This document shows positions 17,154 through 25,454 of a stretch of DNA of 64,000 nucleotides, one piece after another; within the stretch, counting starts at the first letter, position 1, and each line of letters opens with the position of its first letter. A program made the translations under genes and the position numbers. The notes under the pieces are model-generated. The model made no database searches. It had not been told where the DNA came from and saw only the letters and a program-made list of their open reading frames with translations. Where the stretch lies: contig NZ_CP142685.1 of NCBI RefSeq assembly GCF_045689735.1, positions 744,001 to 808,000 of the forward strand, given 5' to 3'. Origin of the DNA: Halothiobacillus sp045689735. GTDB taxonomy: Bacteria; Pseudomonadota; Gammaproteobacteria; Halothiobacillales; Halothiobacillaceae.

Positions 17154-17815
17154 ATCATGCCCCTATAAAGTAAATGTAACCCGTCAACATTTCCCGCCTC
17201 TGTTATGACGCGGGAATATTGAAGCCGCCATTGGAGGGCGTTAGAAATTGTTAAATAACCTTGTTCTGGTGGATTTTTTATAACCTCGTCAGCAAGATTG
17301 TTCAGTTCTATTTCATCGACTGGTAAGCATTTATCCATCATAAATGCCATAAGGTCATCCCTGTTGCCATTTTTGCTTAATATGTCGCGTAGCCCTGCCG
17401 TCATTTGGAAATCCGCCGAGCGGCGAGCCTCTACAAATATCGCGCTAGTAATGCGAAGAGTTGCGGTATTAGTTATTGGATCGTCACTTTTGTCGTACAC
17501 AAAAACAATGAGGGAATAACCAAGTCCATAAATCTTTTGCCTTGCGGATTTGAAAGGGCATGATGATTGCGGTTGCCTTATGCTGGTGACTTTCATATCA
17601 ACATTCAGGCTAGGAAAATCCATTCCATTAGCCGAACTTCCTAGCTGAAAAATGTAACCTTTGGAAGCTAGGTAATTCCTAAATTTGTGCTCAAGGTAAG
17701 TACCAACGGCCTTTCCATCCGTTACCCCGAATAATGAAGGTTCGGGATGGGTGCTTTCTTCGCAAGAAAACTGATCTGCTTCGCGGCATAGCATTTGAAG
17801 GGTTAGTTGTGTCAA
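17150..17815 (-). CDS. Putative type II restriction endonuclease, integron cassette 3
   Basis: A 221-residue protein directly upstream of, and overlapping, the methyltransferase. Residues about 40-76 resemble a PD-(D/E)xK core: EHKFRNYLASKGY, then GMDFPSLNVDMKVTS, giving Glu, Asp and the D-M-K pair expected of a restriction nuclease. A TTG start at 17815 with AGGAG nine bases upstream is used; I see no better ATG. The specificity is unknown. Gene order, size and the nuclease-like motif together make the restriction call reasonable though not proven. Confidence 0.7.
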   Translation of the reverse strand: MTQLTLQMLCREADQFSCEESTHPEPSLFGVTDGKAVGTYLEHKFRNYLASKGYIFQLGSSANGMDFPSLNVDMKVTSIRQPQSSCPFKSARQKIYGLGYSLIVFVYDKSDDPITNTATLRITSAIFVEARRSADFQMTAGLRDILSKNGNRDDLMAFMMDKCLPVDEIELNNLADEVIKNPPEQGYLTISNALQWRLQYSRVITEAGNVDGLHLLYRGMI

Positions 17816-17842
17816 GAATGATGACTCCTAATAATTGAGAAA

Positions 17843-17920
17843 ACCTAACGTTCAAATTCACCCGACGCCGGAAGCGGGCGAAGCCCGCTGTAGGCGGTCG
17901 GGTGGAATGCAGTGTTAGAG
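17843..17920 (-). other. attC2 recombination site
   Basis: On the minus strand R'' is CTCTAAC (17920-17914) and R' is GTTAGGT (17849-17843). The arms contain a GC-rich GCGGGCTTCGCCCGC stem. R'' is complementary to the start of cassette 2 (GTTAGAG). Confidence 0.85.
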
Positions 17921-18397
17921 CGCACGGTTATAGCCACAATGAGAAAGCTGCAACATGCGCAGAAGCGGGTAATTTTCGGATATGGCACTGCGGCAAGCAA
18001 CACCACACTCGACGACCTTTGAACGAACCTCAGCGACAAACTCATCAATGGACATGATTTGACCGCCTGCAATGGTGTCTCGGCTTTTGGGGTGAGAGGG
18101 AAACACGGCTATTTGACGCAATGGCGTTTCTGGCGATAACCAAGAGAAGACTTCAGTAAAAATGAGTTTCCGTGCCGCCTCGAATTTCTTGACGTATCTG
18201 GCCTCGCGCGTATCCCACGTGTGCGCATCCACCGACGGCTCGTAATGAACGAGATCGGTGGTGTGCGGGTTGTAGCCGATAACGTCAAGCTCCATTTCCC
18301 AGCCGCCATGTTTTAGCCGCCCAACCTTGGTGTTTCGGCGCACCAAGTAACCCTGCCAGTCGAGGTATTCAACGATGAGTGATTCGAGGTGGGACAT
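17915..18397 (-). CDS. Conserved unknown, nuclease-like, integron cassette 2
   Basis: A 160-residue protein. The N-terminal part, ESLIVEYLDWQGYLVRRNTK, then GGWEMELDVIGYNPHTTDLVHYEPS, then ARYVKKFEAARKLI, has the Glu ... E-x-D-V pattern of PD-(D/E)xK-like (Mrr/VRR-type) nuclease folds, but no clear catalytic Lys follows in the classical place. I do not assign a function. The ATG lies about 7 bases after the attC1 core with no obvious ribosome-binding site, and its TAA stop is part of the attC2 R'' box, so the cassette is almost all coding sequence. Confidence 0.65.
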   Translation of the reverse strand: MSHLESLIVEYLDWQGYLVRRNTKVGRLKHGGWEMELDVIGYNPHTTDLVHYEPSVDAHTWDTREARYVKKFEAARKLIFTEVFSWLSPETPLRQIAVFPSHPKSRDTIAGGQIMSIDEFVAEVRSKVVECGVACRSAISENYPLLRMLQLSHCGYNRAL

Positions 18398-18403
18398 AGC
18401 GCG

Positions 18404-18473
18404 CTCTAACGTTTGAGTTCAGCGGACGGCAAAAGCGCAGCTTTTGACGGTCCGCTGGAACGAATGGTTATAC
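18404..18473 (-). other. attC1 recombination site
   Basis: On the minus strand R'' is GTATAAC (18473-18467) and R' is GTTAGAG (18410-18404). Long self-complementary arms (TTCCAGCGGACCGTC and its partner) surround an AAGCTGCGCTT centre. R'' is complementary to the attI-joined start of cassette 1 (GTTATAC). Confidence 0.88.
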
Positions 18474-18481
18474 CCTGATCG

Positions 18482-19051
18482 CTACAACGCCATTTCCTTG
18501 GGGGGGCCATCATTATTCTTTTTCAAAAATTCCTCGGCATTGTCAGAGAACTCGTAGAACAGAGCCCAGTGCTCCCTAGATGGATTGATTCCATGCGCAA
18601 AGTTTTTACCGTGGCGCGCGCACAACGAATAGTATCCGAACATATAGAGCGCCACATTTTGTTCAATTTGATTACTCCTAATAAGAAGAGCAATCTCCTC
18701 AAAAAAAACCAGAAGCTTCCTTTTTTTATCCCACATGTTCTCCTCTGCAAGAAGAGGATTATCGGCATCAATAAGGCAAAGTACCTCGTATAAGTCTTTG
18801 TCATCAAATAAGCGCCGGTGCTGTGATAAAAAGAACTCTGTTCTCTTCAGGCGTGCTGCTATTTCTTTGTCATAAACATCCTTTTCTCGCTGTTCATTTA
18901 GGCGACGAAGTTCGTGATAGATTTTGTACAAACCAACAGCGCCAAATACAATCGCAGCCAGAACCCCAAGCGCCTGCCAATAAACCGCCCACTCTTGCAT
19001 TGGGCGACATACTTGGGAAAAGGGTATGCAATACTGCTCCGGAGCGGCCAT
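18482..19051 (-). CDS. Single-pass membrane protein, second gene of integron cassette 1
   Basis: A 189-residue protein. One membrane segment lies near residues 24-44 (WQALGVLAAIVFGAVGLYKI), followed by a charged helix (HELRRLNEQREKDVYDKEIAARLK) and a helical cytoplasmic domain. LLVFFEEIALLIRSNQIEQNVALYMFG resembles DUF4760-type proteins, which is only a weak similarity by eye. Its ATG directly follows the stop of the 19052 gene with no gap, so the two are surely co-translated. A membrane effector paired with a soluble partner is a layout seen in anti-phage systems, but that is inference. Confidence 0.65.
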   Translation of the reverse strand: MAAPEQYCIPFSQVCRPMQEWAVYWQALGVLAAIVFGAVGLYKIYHELRRLNEQREKDVYDKEIAARLKRTEFFLSQHRRLFDDKDLYEVLCLIDADNPLLAEENMWDKKRKLLVFFEEIALLIRSNQIEQNVALYMFGYYSLCARHGKNFAHGINPSREHWALFYEFSDNAEEFLKKNNDGPPKEMAL

Positions 19052-19873
19052 CTACACGATCTCTAGAATATCGTGAACAACATAGCGCTTCACCACGCCC
19101 TGAGCACTGACTATTTTTGTGACTTTAAGGTGCATTTTCCCAGTCTCTCCTTCGTTATGGCTCTGCATGGATTTGAGAGCCAACCCCCTTACACGTTTGT
19201 CGTCAGGATTGGCCAGCTCGAATGAAACAACTCTGCCTTCTTCATCAGAGAAAAGACGGCCGAATTGGCTCAAAACATTAACCCTCGTAATATTTCCAAG
19301 GATGTACTCTGTTTGAGTTTGTTCTTCCCGAATGCTTACATAGTCCAGCGTGGCAGATGTTAGCTCTAACGAATCGCCAACTCGAGGGCGGGATAGGAAA
19401 GCCCTAATGGAATTGTCATGAGCAATTGCTCTATGAGCCAATTGCATCGGACTTTCTAATGCATCTGATATTTCATATATGAATAAATCATTTTTCTCAG
19501 AGATCTTTTTAACCTGTGATGTCTTAGGTTCGTAAGCAAACCCAACCGCTGAGTGCCAAGTCCAGTTTAGATAATCCCAAAACGTATTGGCCAATACAGA
19601 ATGCCCAATTTTCTGAACTGTTTTTTGATCGAATCTAATATCGATCTGTTCTTCAAAGCATCCCTTTTTTGAGGAATGAATAAAAGCCTTTGCTCCGTGA
19701 GCACTTTGATTTTTTTTGCGTACCTCTTCGTCATTTGCGAATGAATGGGACACGAGGTTGACGGCTCGCGCCAGGCCGTAAATAGTGTTTGCTGCATCAT
19801 AAACATCTAATAAGCCCTCATCGGCGATTCCACCTTCAAGTCGAAAAATCAAACTGATTTCCTTCTCGCTCAT
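19052..19873 (-). CDS. Unknown soluble protein, first gene of integron cassette 1
   Basis: A 273-residue protein of unrecognised family. It opens MSEKEISLIFRLEGGIADEGLLDVYDAANTIYGLARAVNL, has a central helical part and a C-terminal beta-rich segment (YILGNITRVNVLSQFGRLFSDEEGRVVSFEL ... GKMHLKVTKIV). No signal peptide or membrane helix is visible. The ATG at 19873, with AAGGA upstream, is preferred over a TTG at 19882. It is the cassette nearest attI, usually the most recently inserted and best expressed. AT content is higher than in the surrounding chromosome, which fits recent transfer. Confidence 0.65.
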   Translation of the reverse strand: MSEKEISLIFRLEGGIADEGLLDVYDAANTIYGLARAVNLVSHSFANDEEVRKKNQSAHGAKAFIHSSKKGCFEEQIDIRFDQKTVQKIGHSVLANTFWDYLNWTWHSAVGFAYEPKTSQVKKISEKNDLFIYEISDALESPMQLAHRAIAHDNSIRAFLSRPRVGDSLELTSATLDYVSIREEQTQTEYILGNITRVNVLSQFGRLFSDEEGRVVSFELANPDDKRVRGLALKSMQSHNEGETGKMHLKVTKIVSAQGVVKRYVVHDILEIV

Positions 19874-19901
19874 ACTGGGCAATCCTTATTGATCTAGACG
19901 G

Positions 19902-19961
19902 GTATAACGTTAAGTAGACACCGAAATCGGTGTATATTCAGAATACTGAAAGGTGTATAAC
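19902..19961 (-). other. attI primary recombination site of the integron
   Basis: The core on the minus strand is AACGTTATACC, with R box GTTATAC at 19908-19902 where cassette 1 joins. A second GTTATAC lies at 19961-19955 and a related GTATA at 19932-19936, resembling the extra integrase-binding repeats of attI sites. Two perfect inverted repeats lie between: ACACCG-AAAT-CGGTGT (19918-19933) and TTCAG-AATA-CTGAA (19937-19950). Confidence 0.78.
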
Positions 19962-20020
19962 ATGGTCTATTGCTCCTAGTCAATTGATATTTATAGTTTC
20001 ATCCCTGGATAGGGGGCTCC

Positions 20021-21004
20021 ATGTCGAATCCAAACACACCTGTGATCCATCCGCCCAAACTGCTCGACCTAGTGCGAGACAGGATTTGCGCGAAGCATTA
20101 CAGCATCCGCACGGAAACGCAATATGTGCAGTGGGTTTGGCGGTTTATTGTGTTTCATGGCAAGCGGCATCCGAGGGACATGGGTGCGCAGGAGGTGGAG
20201 GCGTTTTTGACGCATCTGGCGGTCGAAGGGAATGTAGCGGCTTCGACACAGAATCAGGCGTTATCGGCATTGTTGTTTTTGTATAAAGAAGTACTCGGTA
20301 TTGATCTGCCCTGGCTGGATGATGTGACGCGCGCCAAGCGTCCGCAGCGGCTCCCCGTGGTGTTGACGCGGGAGGAGGTGCGTGGGGTGCTGGATCGGAT
20401 GTCCGGCGTGTATGGTTTGATGGCGCGCTTGCTGTATGGCACGGGGATGCGCTTGATGGAGTGTATGCGTTTGCGGGTGAAGGATGTGGACTTCGCGCGC
20501 GGCGAGATTTTGATTCGTGACGGCAAGGGTGGGAAGGATCGGGTGACGCTGTTACCGCAGTCGCTGGTTTTGCCTTTACAGGAACAGTTGCGTCTGCGCA
20601 GGGTGGTGTTTGAGGATGATGTGCGTGTGGGAAAGGCCACGGTTTATCTGCCGGATGCGTTGGCGCGGAAGTATCCGAATGCATCGACGGAATGGGGTTG
20701 GCAGTATGTGTTTCCTTCGGGTAGTTTTTCGATTGATCCCCGCAGCGGTGCTGAGCGAAGGCATCATGTGGATGAGAAGCTGTTGCAGCGGGCGATGAAA
20801 AAAGCCGTGCAGGCGGCGGGTTTGGTGAAGCCGGCCACGCCGCACACCTTGCGCCATTCATTTGCCACGCATTTGCTGGAGTCGGGCTACGACATCCGTA
20901 CGGTGCAGGAGTTGTTGGGGCATTCGGATGTATCAACAACCATGATTTACACCCATGTGTTGAATAGAGGCGGGCGCGGTGTGGTGAGTCCGCTCGATCG
21001 TTGA
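20021..21004 (+). CDS. intI: Integron integrase IntI (tyrosine recombinase)
   Basis: A 327-residue tyrosine recombinase. The N-terminal SAM-like domain is KLLDLVRDRICAKHYSIRTETQYVQWVWRF. Box I has GTGMRLMECMRLRVKDVDF with the first catalytic Arg. The IntI-specific insert ALARKYPNASTEWGWQYVFPS (about 215-235) separates integron integrases from XerC/D. Box II is HTLRHSFATHLLESGYDIRTVQELLGHSDVSTTMIYTHV with His, Arg, His and the nucleophilic Tyr. It diverges from the cassette array, the normal integron layout. I see no LexA-type box before the ATG. The gene looks intact, so the integron may be active. Confidence 0.96.
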   Translation: MSNPNTPVIHPPKLLDLVRDRICAKHYSIRTETQYVQWVWRFIVFHGKRHPRDMGAQEVEAFLTHLAVEGNVAASTQNQALSALLFLYKEVLGIDLPWLDDVTRAKRPQRLPVVLTREEVRGVLDRMSGVYGLMARLLYGTGMRLMECMRLRVKDVDFARGEILIRDGKGGKDRVTLLPQSLVLPLQEQLRLRRVVFEDDVRVGKATVYLPDALARKYPNASTEWGWQYVFPSGSFSIDPRSGAERRHHVDEKLLQRAMKKAVQAAGLVKPATPHTLRHSFATHLLESGYDIRTVQELLGHSDVSTTMIYTHVLNRGGRGVVSPLDR

Positions 21005-21008
21005 GCCG

Positions 21009-21030
21009 CCCGGCGAGGCAAGCCGCCGGG
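21009..21030 (+). terminator. Stem-loop after intI
   Basis: CCCGGCG (21009-21015) pairs with CGCCGGG (21024-21030) just after the intI stop and before the end of the convergent urtE. The T run after it is weak (GTGTTTCC), so termination is possible but not strong. Confidence 0.4.
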
Positions 21031-21046
21031 GTGTTTCCAAGTAGCG

Positions 21047-21742
21047 TTACACGGTGAGGTAGCGTTGAATCAGGCTGTCGTCCAGGGTGTTCATCGCGCC
21101 TTCTGCCTGGATTTGGCCGCGTTCCATGATGAGGAACCGATCGGCGACCTGGCGCGCGAATGGCAGCTTTTGTTCGACGAGCAGGACGGCCAGCCCGAGT
21201 TCCTGATTCAGCCGCCGCAGCACCTGACCGATTTCGAACACGATATTCGGCTGGATGCCTTCAGTGGGTTCATCGAGCAGCAGGATTTTGGGGTCGAGCA
21301 CCAAGGCGCGGCCAATGGCGAGCTGTTGTTGTTGGCCGCCGGAGAGGTCGCCACCCCGCCGATGGTGCATCTCTTTGAGCACGGGGAATAATTCGTAGAT
21401 AAGGGCGGGGATTTTGCGCTGACCATCGCGCCGGCCGGCCAGGGCGAGTTTGAGGTTTTCTTCGACGGTGAGCAGCGGGAAGATTTCCCGCCCTTGCGGG
21501 ACGAAGCCGATCCCGAGGCGGGCGCGTTGTTCGGTGGTCAGCGTGTGGATTGGGCGCTCATCCCAGTGGATTTGTCCTTGTTTAATCGGCACTTGCCCCA
21601 TGATGCTGCGCATGAGGGTGGTTTTGCCGACGCCATTGCGCCCGAGCAGGCAGACGAGATCCCCCGCGCCAATGCGCAGCTCTATGTCATGCAGGATGTG
21701 GCTGCCGCCGTAGTATTGATTAAGGCCGCTTAGTGTGAGCAT
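21047..21742 (-). CDS. urtE: Urea ABC transporter ATP-binding protein UrtE
   Basis: A 231-residue LivF-type ATPase, last gene of the urea operon. Walker A is GRNGVGKTTLMRSIMG (about 34-49), the signature is LSGGQQQQLAIGRAL, and Walker B is ILLLDEPTEGIQP. With UrtD it powers urea import through the UrtB/UrtC pore. The start overlaps the urtD stop. The assignment to urea rather than branched amino acids rests on the five-gene urt order and the urea carboxylase upstream. Confidence 0.93.
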   Translation of the reverse strand: MLTLSGLNQYYGGSHILHDIELRIGAGDLVCLLGRNGVGKTTLMRSIMGQVPIKQGQIHWDERPIHTLTTEQRARLGIGFVPQGREIFPLLTVEENLKLALAGRRDGQRKIPALIYELFPVLKEMHHRRGGDLSGGQQQQLAIGRALVLDPKILLLDEPTEGIQPNIVFEIGQVLRRLNQELGLAVLLVEQKLPFARQVADRFLIMERGQIQAEGAMNTLDDSLIQRYLTV

Positions 21743-22560
21743 GGTGTTTCTCCGAGATACACTTCGATCACCTTGGGGTTTTTCTGCACGGCGTCGAGAC
21801 TGCCTTCGGCGAGTACGCTGCCTTGATGCAGCACGGTGACTTTCTGGGCGATTTTGCGCACAAAGGCCATGTCGTGTTCGACGACGACGACGGTGCGCTC
21901 ACCCGCCAGGCTGGTCAGCAGCTCGGCGGTGCGGGCGACTTCTTCCCCGGTCATGCCGGCCACGGGTTCATCCACCAGCAGAATGCGGGGGTCTTGCGCC
22001 AGCAGCATGCCGATTTCCAGCCATTGTTTCTGGCCATGCGAGAGGATGCGTGCATCGGCATGGCGGTGTTCGAGCAGGCCGATGGTGGCCAGAATGTCGT
22101 CGATGCGCTCCCTTTCCGCCGGAGTGCGGCGCGCGCGCAGCATGCGCCAGGGTGAGCGTGAACCGGCCAAGGTGAGCTCGATGTTCTCGGCCACGCTCAG
22201 GGCTTCGAACACGGTGGGGCGTTGAAACTTCCGTCCCACCATGCCCCGGGCGATTTCGTGTTCGGCTTTTTTGAGCAGGTCAATATTCTGGCCGAAATAG
22301 ACCTGCCCAGCATCGGGTCGGCGGCGTCCGGTAATGACATCCATCAGGGTGGATTTTCCCGCGCCATTCGGCCCGATGATGCAGCGCAATTCGCCGTCAT
22401 CTAGGGTTAAGTTCAGGTTGTTTAGTGCCTTGAAGCCATCGAAGCTCAGGGTGACGCCTTCGATGTACAGGATGCTGCCGTGACTGACATCGGGTTGATT
22501 GTCGGGGGTATTGGCCACGCGCTGACCCAGCGCGGCGTGGTCGGTGTGGGTTAGGCTCAT
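21730..22560 (-). CDS. urtD: Urea ABC transporter ATP-binding protein UrtD
   Basis: A 276-residue LivG-type ATPase. Walker A is GPNGAGKSTLMDVITG, the family marker GRKFQRPTVFEALSV follows, the signature is LSHGQKQWLEIGMLL and Walker B ILLVDEPVAGMTGEE. The LSHGQKQWLEIGML motif is characteristic of UrtD against other LivG proteins. It overlaps both urtE and urtC, so the block is tightly co-translated. Confidence 0.94.
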   Translation of the reverse strand: MSLTHTDHAALGQRVANTPDNQPDVSHGSILYIEGVTLSFDGFKALNNLNLTLDDGELRCIIGPNGAGKSTLMDVITGRRRPDAGQVYFGQNIDLLKKAEHEIARGMVGRKFQRPTVFEALSVAENIELTLAGSRSPWRMLRARRTPAERERIDDILATIGLLEHRHADARILSHGQKQWLEIGMLLAQDPRILLVDEPVAGMTGEEVARTAELLTSLAGERTVVVVEHDMAFVRKIAQKVTVLHQGSVLAEGSLDAVQKNPKVIEVYLGETPCSH

Positions 22561-23708
22561 GATTCGGCCTCCGTGGTGTTCTCGCTCTGGGTCGTGGGGG
22601 CGGATTCTGCGGGCGCCGTGGCGGGTCGGTTTCGACGCCGAAATAAACTGACCAATCCTTGCGGCAGGAAAACCGTGATGAGGATGAACAGTGCGCCAAG
22701 CAGGAACAGCCAGGCATCCGGCGCAAGGGTGGTGAGTTCCGTCTTGCTGTAGTTGACCACAAACGCGCCAATGATCGGGCCGAACAGGGTGCCGCGTCCG
22801 CCTGTGGCAACCCAGGCGACGGCCTCGATCGATGAGAGGGGCGAAAACTCGCCGGGATTGATGATGCCGACCTGGGGCACATACAGCGCCCCGGCGATGC
22901 CGGCGAGCATGGCGGAGAGCACGAATACGATCAGCTTGTAGCGGGCGACGGGATAGCCACAGGCGCGGGCGCGGGGTTCGGCATCACGCAGTGCCACAAG
23001 GACGCGTCCGAAGCGTGAACGCACCACGGCGCGCGCCAATAGATAGCCGCCCATCAGCGCCAGACCGGAGGCCACAAACAGGCCGATGCGGGTTCGGTCA
23101 TCGCTGATGGCAAAGCCGAGGATGTCTTTGAAGTCGGTCAGGCCATTGTTGCCACCAAAACCCATTTCATTGCGGAAAAACGCCAGCATTAACGCGAAGG
23201 TGAGTGCCTGGGTAATGATCGACAGATACACCCCCGAGACGCGCGAGCGGAAGGCGAGCCAGCCAAACAGTCCCGCCAGCAGACCCGGCACCAGCACGAC
23301 CATCAACACCGCGAATCCGAAGTGTTCAAAGCCGTGCCAGTACCACGGCAATTCATGCCAGTTCAGGAACACCATGAAATCCGGCAGATTCGGGTTGCCG
23401 TATTGCCCCCGGTCGCCAATCTGGCGCATCAGGTACATCCCCATCGCATAGCCACCGAGCGCGAAGAAGGCACCATGTCCGAGCGAGAGAATCCCGGCGT
23501 AGCCCCAGATCAGATCGATCGAAACCGCCAGCAGCGCGTAGCACAGGAACTTGCCCAACAGGGTGACGGTGTAGGTGGAGACATGCCAGGGGCTATCCTG
23601 CGCAATGGCGAGATTGGCAATACTGACCCAGAGCAGCATCAGGGCAATCAGCCCGAGCAGCCAGAAGCCGACGGCATCGTGGCTGGCAAACAGTCTTTTA
23701 CTCAACAT
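22557..23708 (-). CDS. urtC: Urea ABC transporter permease UrtC
   Basis: A 383-residue LivM-type inner-membrane permease with about ten hydrophobic segments. WGYAGILSLGHGAFFALGGYAMGMYLM is the conserved block, and GGRGTLFGPIIGAFVVN near residue 310 is the typical C-terminal permease signature. It forms the channel with UrtB. Its stop overlaps the urtD ATG by four bases, and three bases separate it from urtB. Confidence 0.94.
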   Translation of the reverse strand: MLSKRLFASHDAVGFWLLGLIALMLLWVSIANLAIAQDSPWHVSTYTVTLLGKFLCYALLAVSIDLIWGYAGILSLGHGAFFALGGYAMGMYLMRQIGDRGQYGNPNLPDFMVFLNWHELPWYWHGFEHFGFAVLMVVLVPGLLAGLFGWLAFRSRVSGVYLSIITQALTFALMLAFFRNEMGFGGNNGLTDFKDILGFAISDDRTRIGLFVASGLALMGGYLLARAVVRSRFGRVLVALRDAEPRARACGYPVARYKLIVFVLSAMLAGIAGALYVPQVGIINPGEFSPLSSIEAVAWVATGGRGTLFGPIIGAFVVNYSKTELTTLAPDAWLFLLGALFILITVFLPQGLVSLFRRRNRPATAPAESAPTTQSENTTEAES

Positions 23709-23711
23709 CGC

Positions 23712-25406
23712 TTATTCCTCCGCCGCACGGCCTTTTTGCGGGAATAACCCGCGTGGGCGTTTTTGAATGACCAGAATCACCAATACCAGCACCACGACTT
23801 TGGCGAGCACCGCGCCGGCGTAGGGTTCCAGGAATTTATTCAGCACGCCGATGCCCATCCCAGCGACGAGGGTGCCCCAGAGATTGCCGACGCCACCGAG
23901 CACGACGACCATGAACGAATCGACGATGTAGTTTTGCCCAAGGTTCGGGCCGACATTGGTGATGAGCGCGAGGGCGACGCCCGCGACCCCCGCGATGCCC
24001 GAGCCCAGGCCGAAGGTGAGCGCGTCGATCCAGCCAGAGCGCACGCCGCAGGCGCGCGCCATTTGCCGGTTTTGCGCCACCGCGCGAATACGCAGGCCAA
24101 AGGTGCTGCGTTTGAGCAGGAGCAGCAGGGCGAAAAACACCATCAGGGAAAAAATCAGGATATACAACCGGTTATAGGTGATGGCGAATACCGGGTTGAG
24201 CACCCAGCTGTTCTGCATGAACTCCGGGAGGGCGACGGCGCGGTTCAGCGGCGTGAAGATCAGCCGTGCGGCCTGTTGCAGAATCAGGCTGAGGCCAAAA
24301 GTGGCGAGCAGCGTCTCCAGCGGACGGCCATACAAAAACCGGATCAGCCCGCGTTCGATGGCGATCCCGACCAGCCCGGCGACGACAAAGGCTGCCGGAA
24401 TGGCCAGCAGCAGCGCGGCGGTGAGATGTTGTGGCAAGAGTTGTTGTAACACCCAGGTGGTGTAGGCGCCGATCATCATCATTTCGCCATGCGCCATATT
24501 GATCACGCCCATCACGCCGAAGGTAATGGCGAGGCCAATAGCGGAGAGCAGCAGCACGGAACCCAGGCTGAGCCCGAAAACCAGATTCTGGCCGAATTGC
24601 CAGGCGGCCACGCGCTGGTCGATGTGGTTGAGTGCTTTCTGCGCGGCCGCGCGAACGGCTGGATCGGGATCGGACGCGGCCAGCGGCGCGAGGCGGGCGC
24701 GAATTTCCGGATCGAGCGCATCCGCCACCCCCGCGATGGCGGTGAGGCGTGTGGCGGGGTCCGGGGCGGTCAATTCAAAACCGGCCACCAGTTGCTTGAG
24801 TTTGGCCTGGGTTTCAGGTTCGGCCAGGTTTGGGAGTAAGGTTTTGATTTCCTGAATATAGGCCGGGGTCAGCCGGGCAGAAAACAAATCTTCGGCCGCC
24901 GCGTGGCGTGTTGCGGGGTCGGCGGCGGTGAGATCCATGAGATCGATGCGCGGCCGCAGCTTGATGCGGATGGCGTTATTCAGGCTGATTTTTTCCCAGC
25001 CGGAATCATCCGCTTTCCCCAGGAGCTGGCCGGTGGTTGGGTCGATCAATCTGTCCCCTTCCTGCCGAATTCCTAGACGAGCCGGGGGCGTGGTCTGAAT
25101 ATAGAGATGGTCGTGATTGAGTGCCCGGAGGGCGGCTTGGTCGGCGGTACTCGCCGGGGGGTGTTCGATCCATTGGCTCAGAGCTTGGCTGCGGCGCATG
25201 CCGCCCTCGGCCAGTGCTTCGAGCAACGCGCTGCCGGGGGCCAGTCCTTGCGGCGTGGCGGCAGGGTCTGACGCTTGGCTTGGGTTGGACGGCGCCGGTA
25301 TCGCGTGAGCAATCGGCTCGGCTTGCACTGGCGCGGTGCCGAGGAGCGCTGCCAGTACAAGCCCAGCCCATCGCCAACGCGCCGCAGGATATGTTTGGGT
25401 GTTCAT
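23712..25406 (-). CDS. urtB: Urea ABC transporter permease UrtB
   Basis: A 564-residue LivH-type permease. The first 30 residues form a signal-like segment. Residues about 30-270 are a soluble, alanine-rich domain with HEAT-like repeats (RLTAIAGVADALDPEIRARL, DPDPAVRAAAQKALNHID), the long N-terminal region typical of UrtB. The permease part follows, with GVMGVINMAHGEMMMIGAYT and GVGNLWGTLVAGMGIGVLNK. The soluble domain probably faces the periplasm; its function is not known. Confidence 0.94.
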   Translation of the reverse strand: MNTQTYPAARWRWAGLVLAALLGTAPVQAEPIAHAIPAPSNPSQASDPAATPQGLAPGSALLEALAEGGMRRSQALSQWIEHPPASTADQAALRALNHDHLYIQTTPPARLGIRQEGDRLIDPTTGQLLGKADDSGWEKISLNNAIRIKLRPRIDLMDLTAADPATRHAAAEDLFSARLTPAYIQEIKTLLPNLAEPETQAKLKQLVAGFELTAPDPATRLTAIAGVADALDPEIRARLAPLAASDPDPAVRAAAQKALNHIDQRVAAWQFGQNLVFGLSLGSVLLLSAIGLAITFGVMGVINMAHGEMMMIGAYTTWVLQQLLPQHLTAALLLAIPAAFVVAGLVGIAIERGLIRFLYGRPLETLLATFGLSLILQQAARLIFTPLNRAVALPEFMQNSWVLNPVFAITYNRLYILIFSLMVFFALLLLLKRSTFGLRIRAVAQNRQMARACGVRSGWIDALTFGLGSGIAGVAGVALALITNVGPNLGQNYIVDSFMVVVLGGVGNLWGTLVAGMGIGVLNKFLEPYAGAVLAKVVVLVLVILVIQKRPRGLFPQKGRAAEE

Positions 25407-25454
25407 GTCAACCTCATTTACGAAAAGGCGCGGGGCGTGCCCGCGCCGGGCAGA

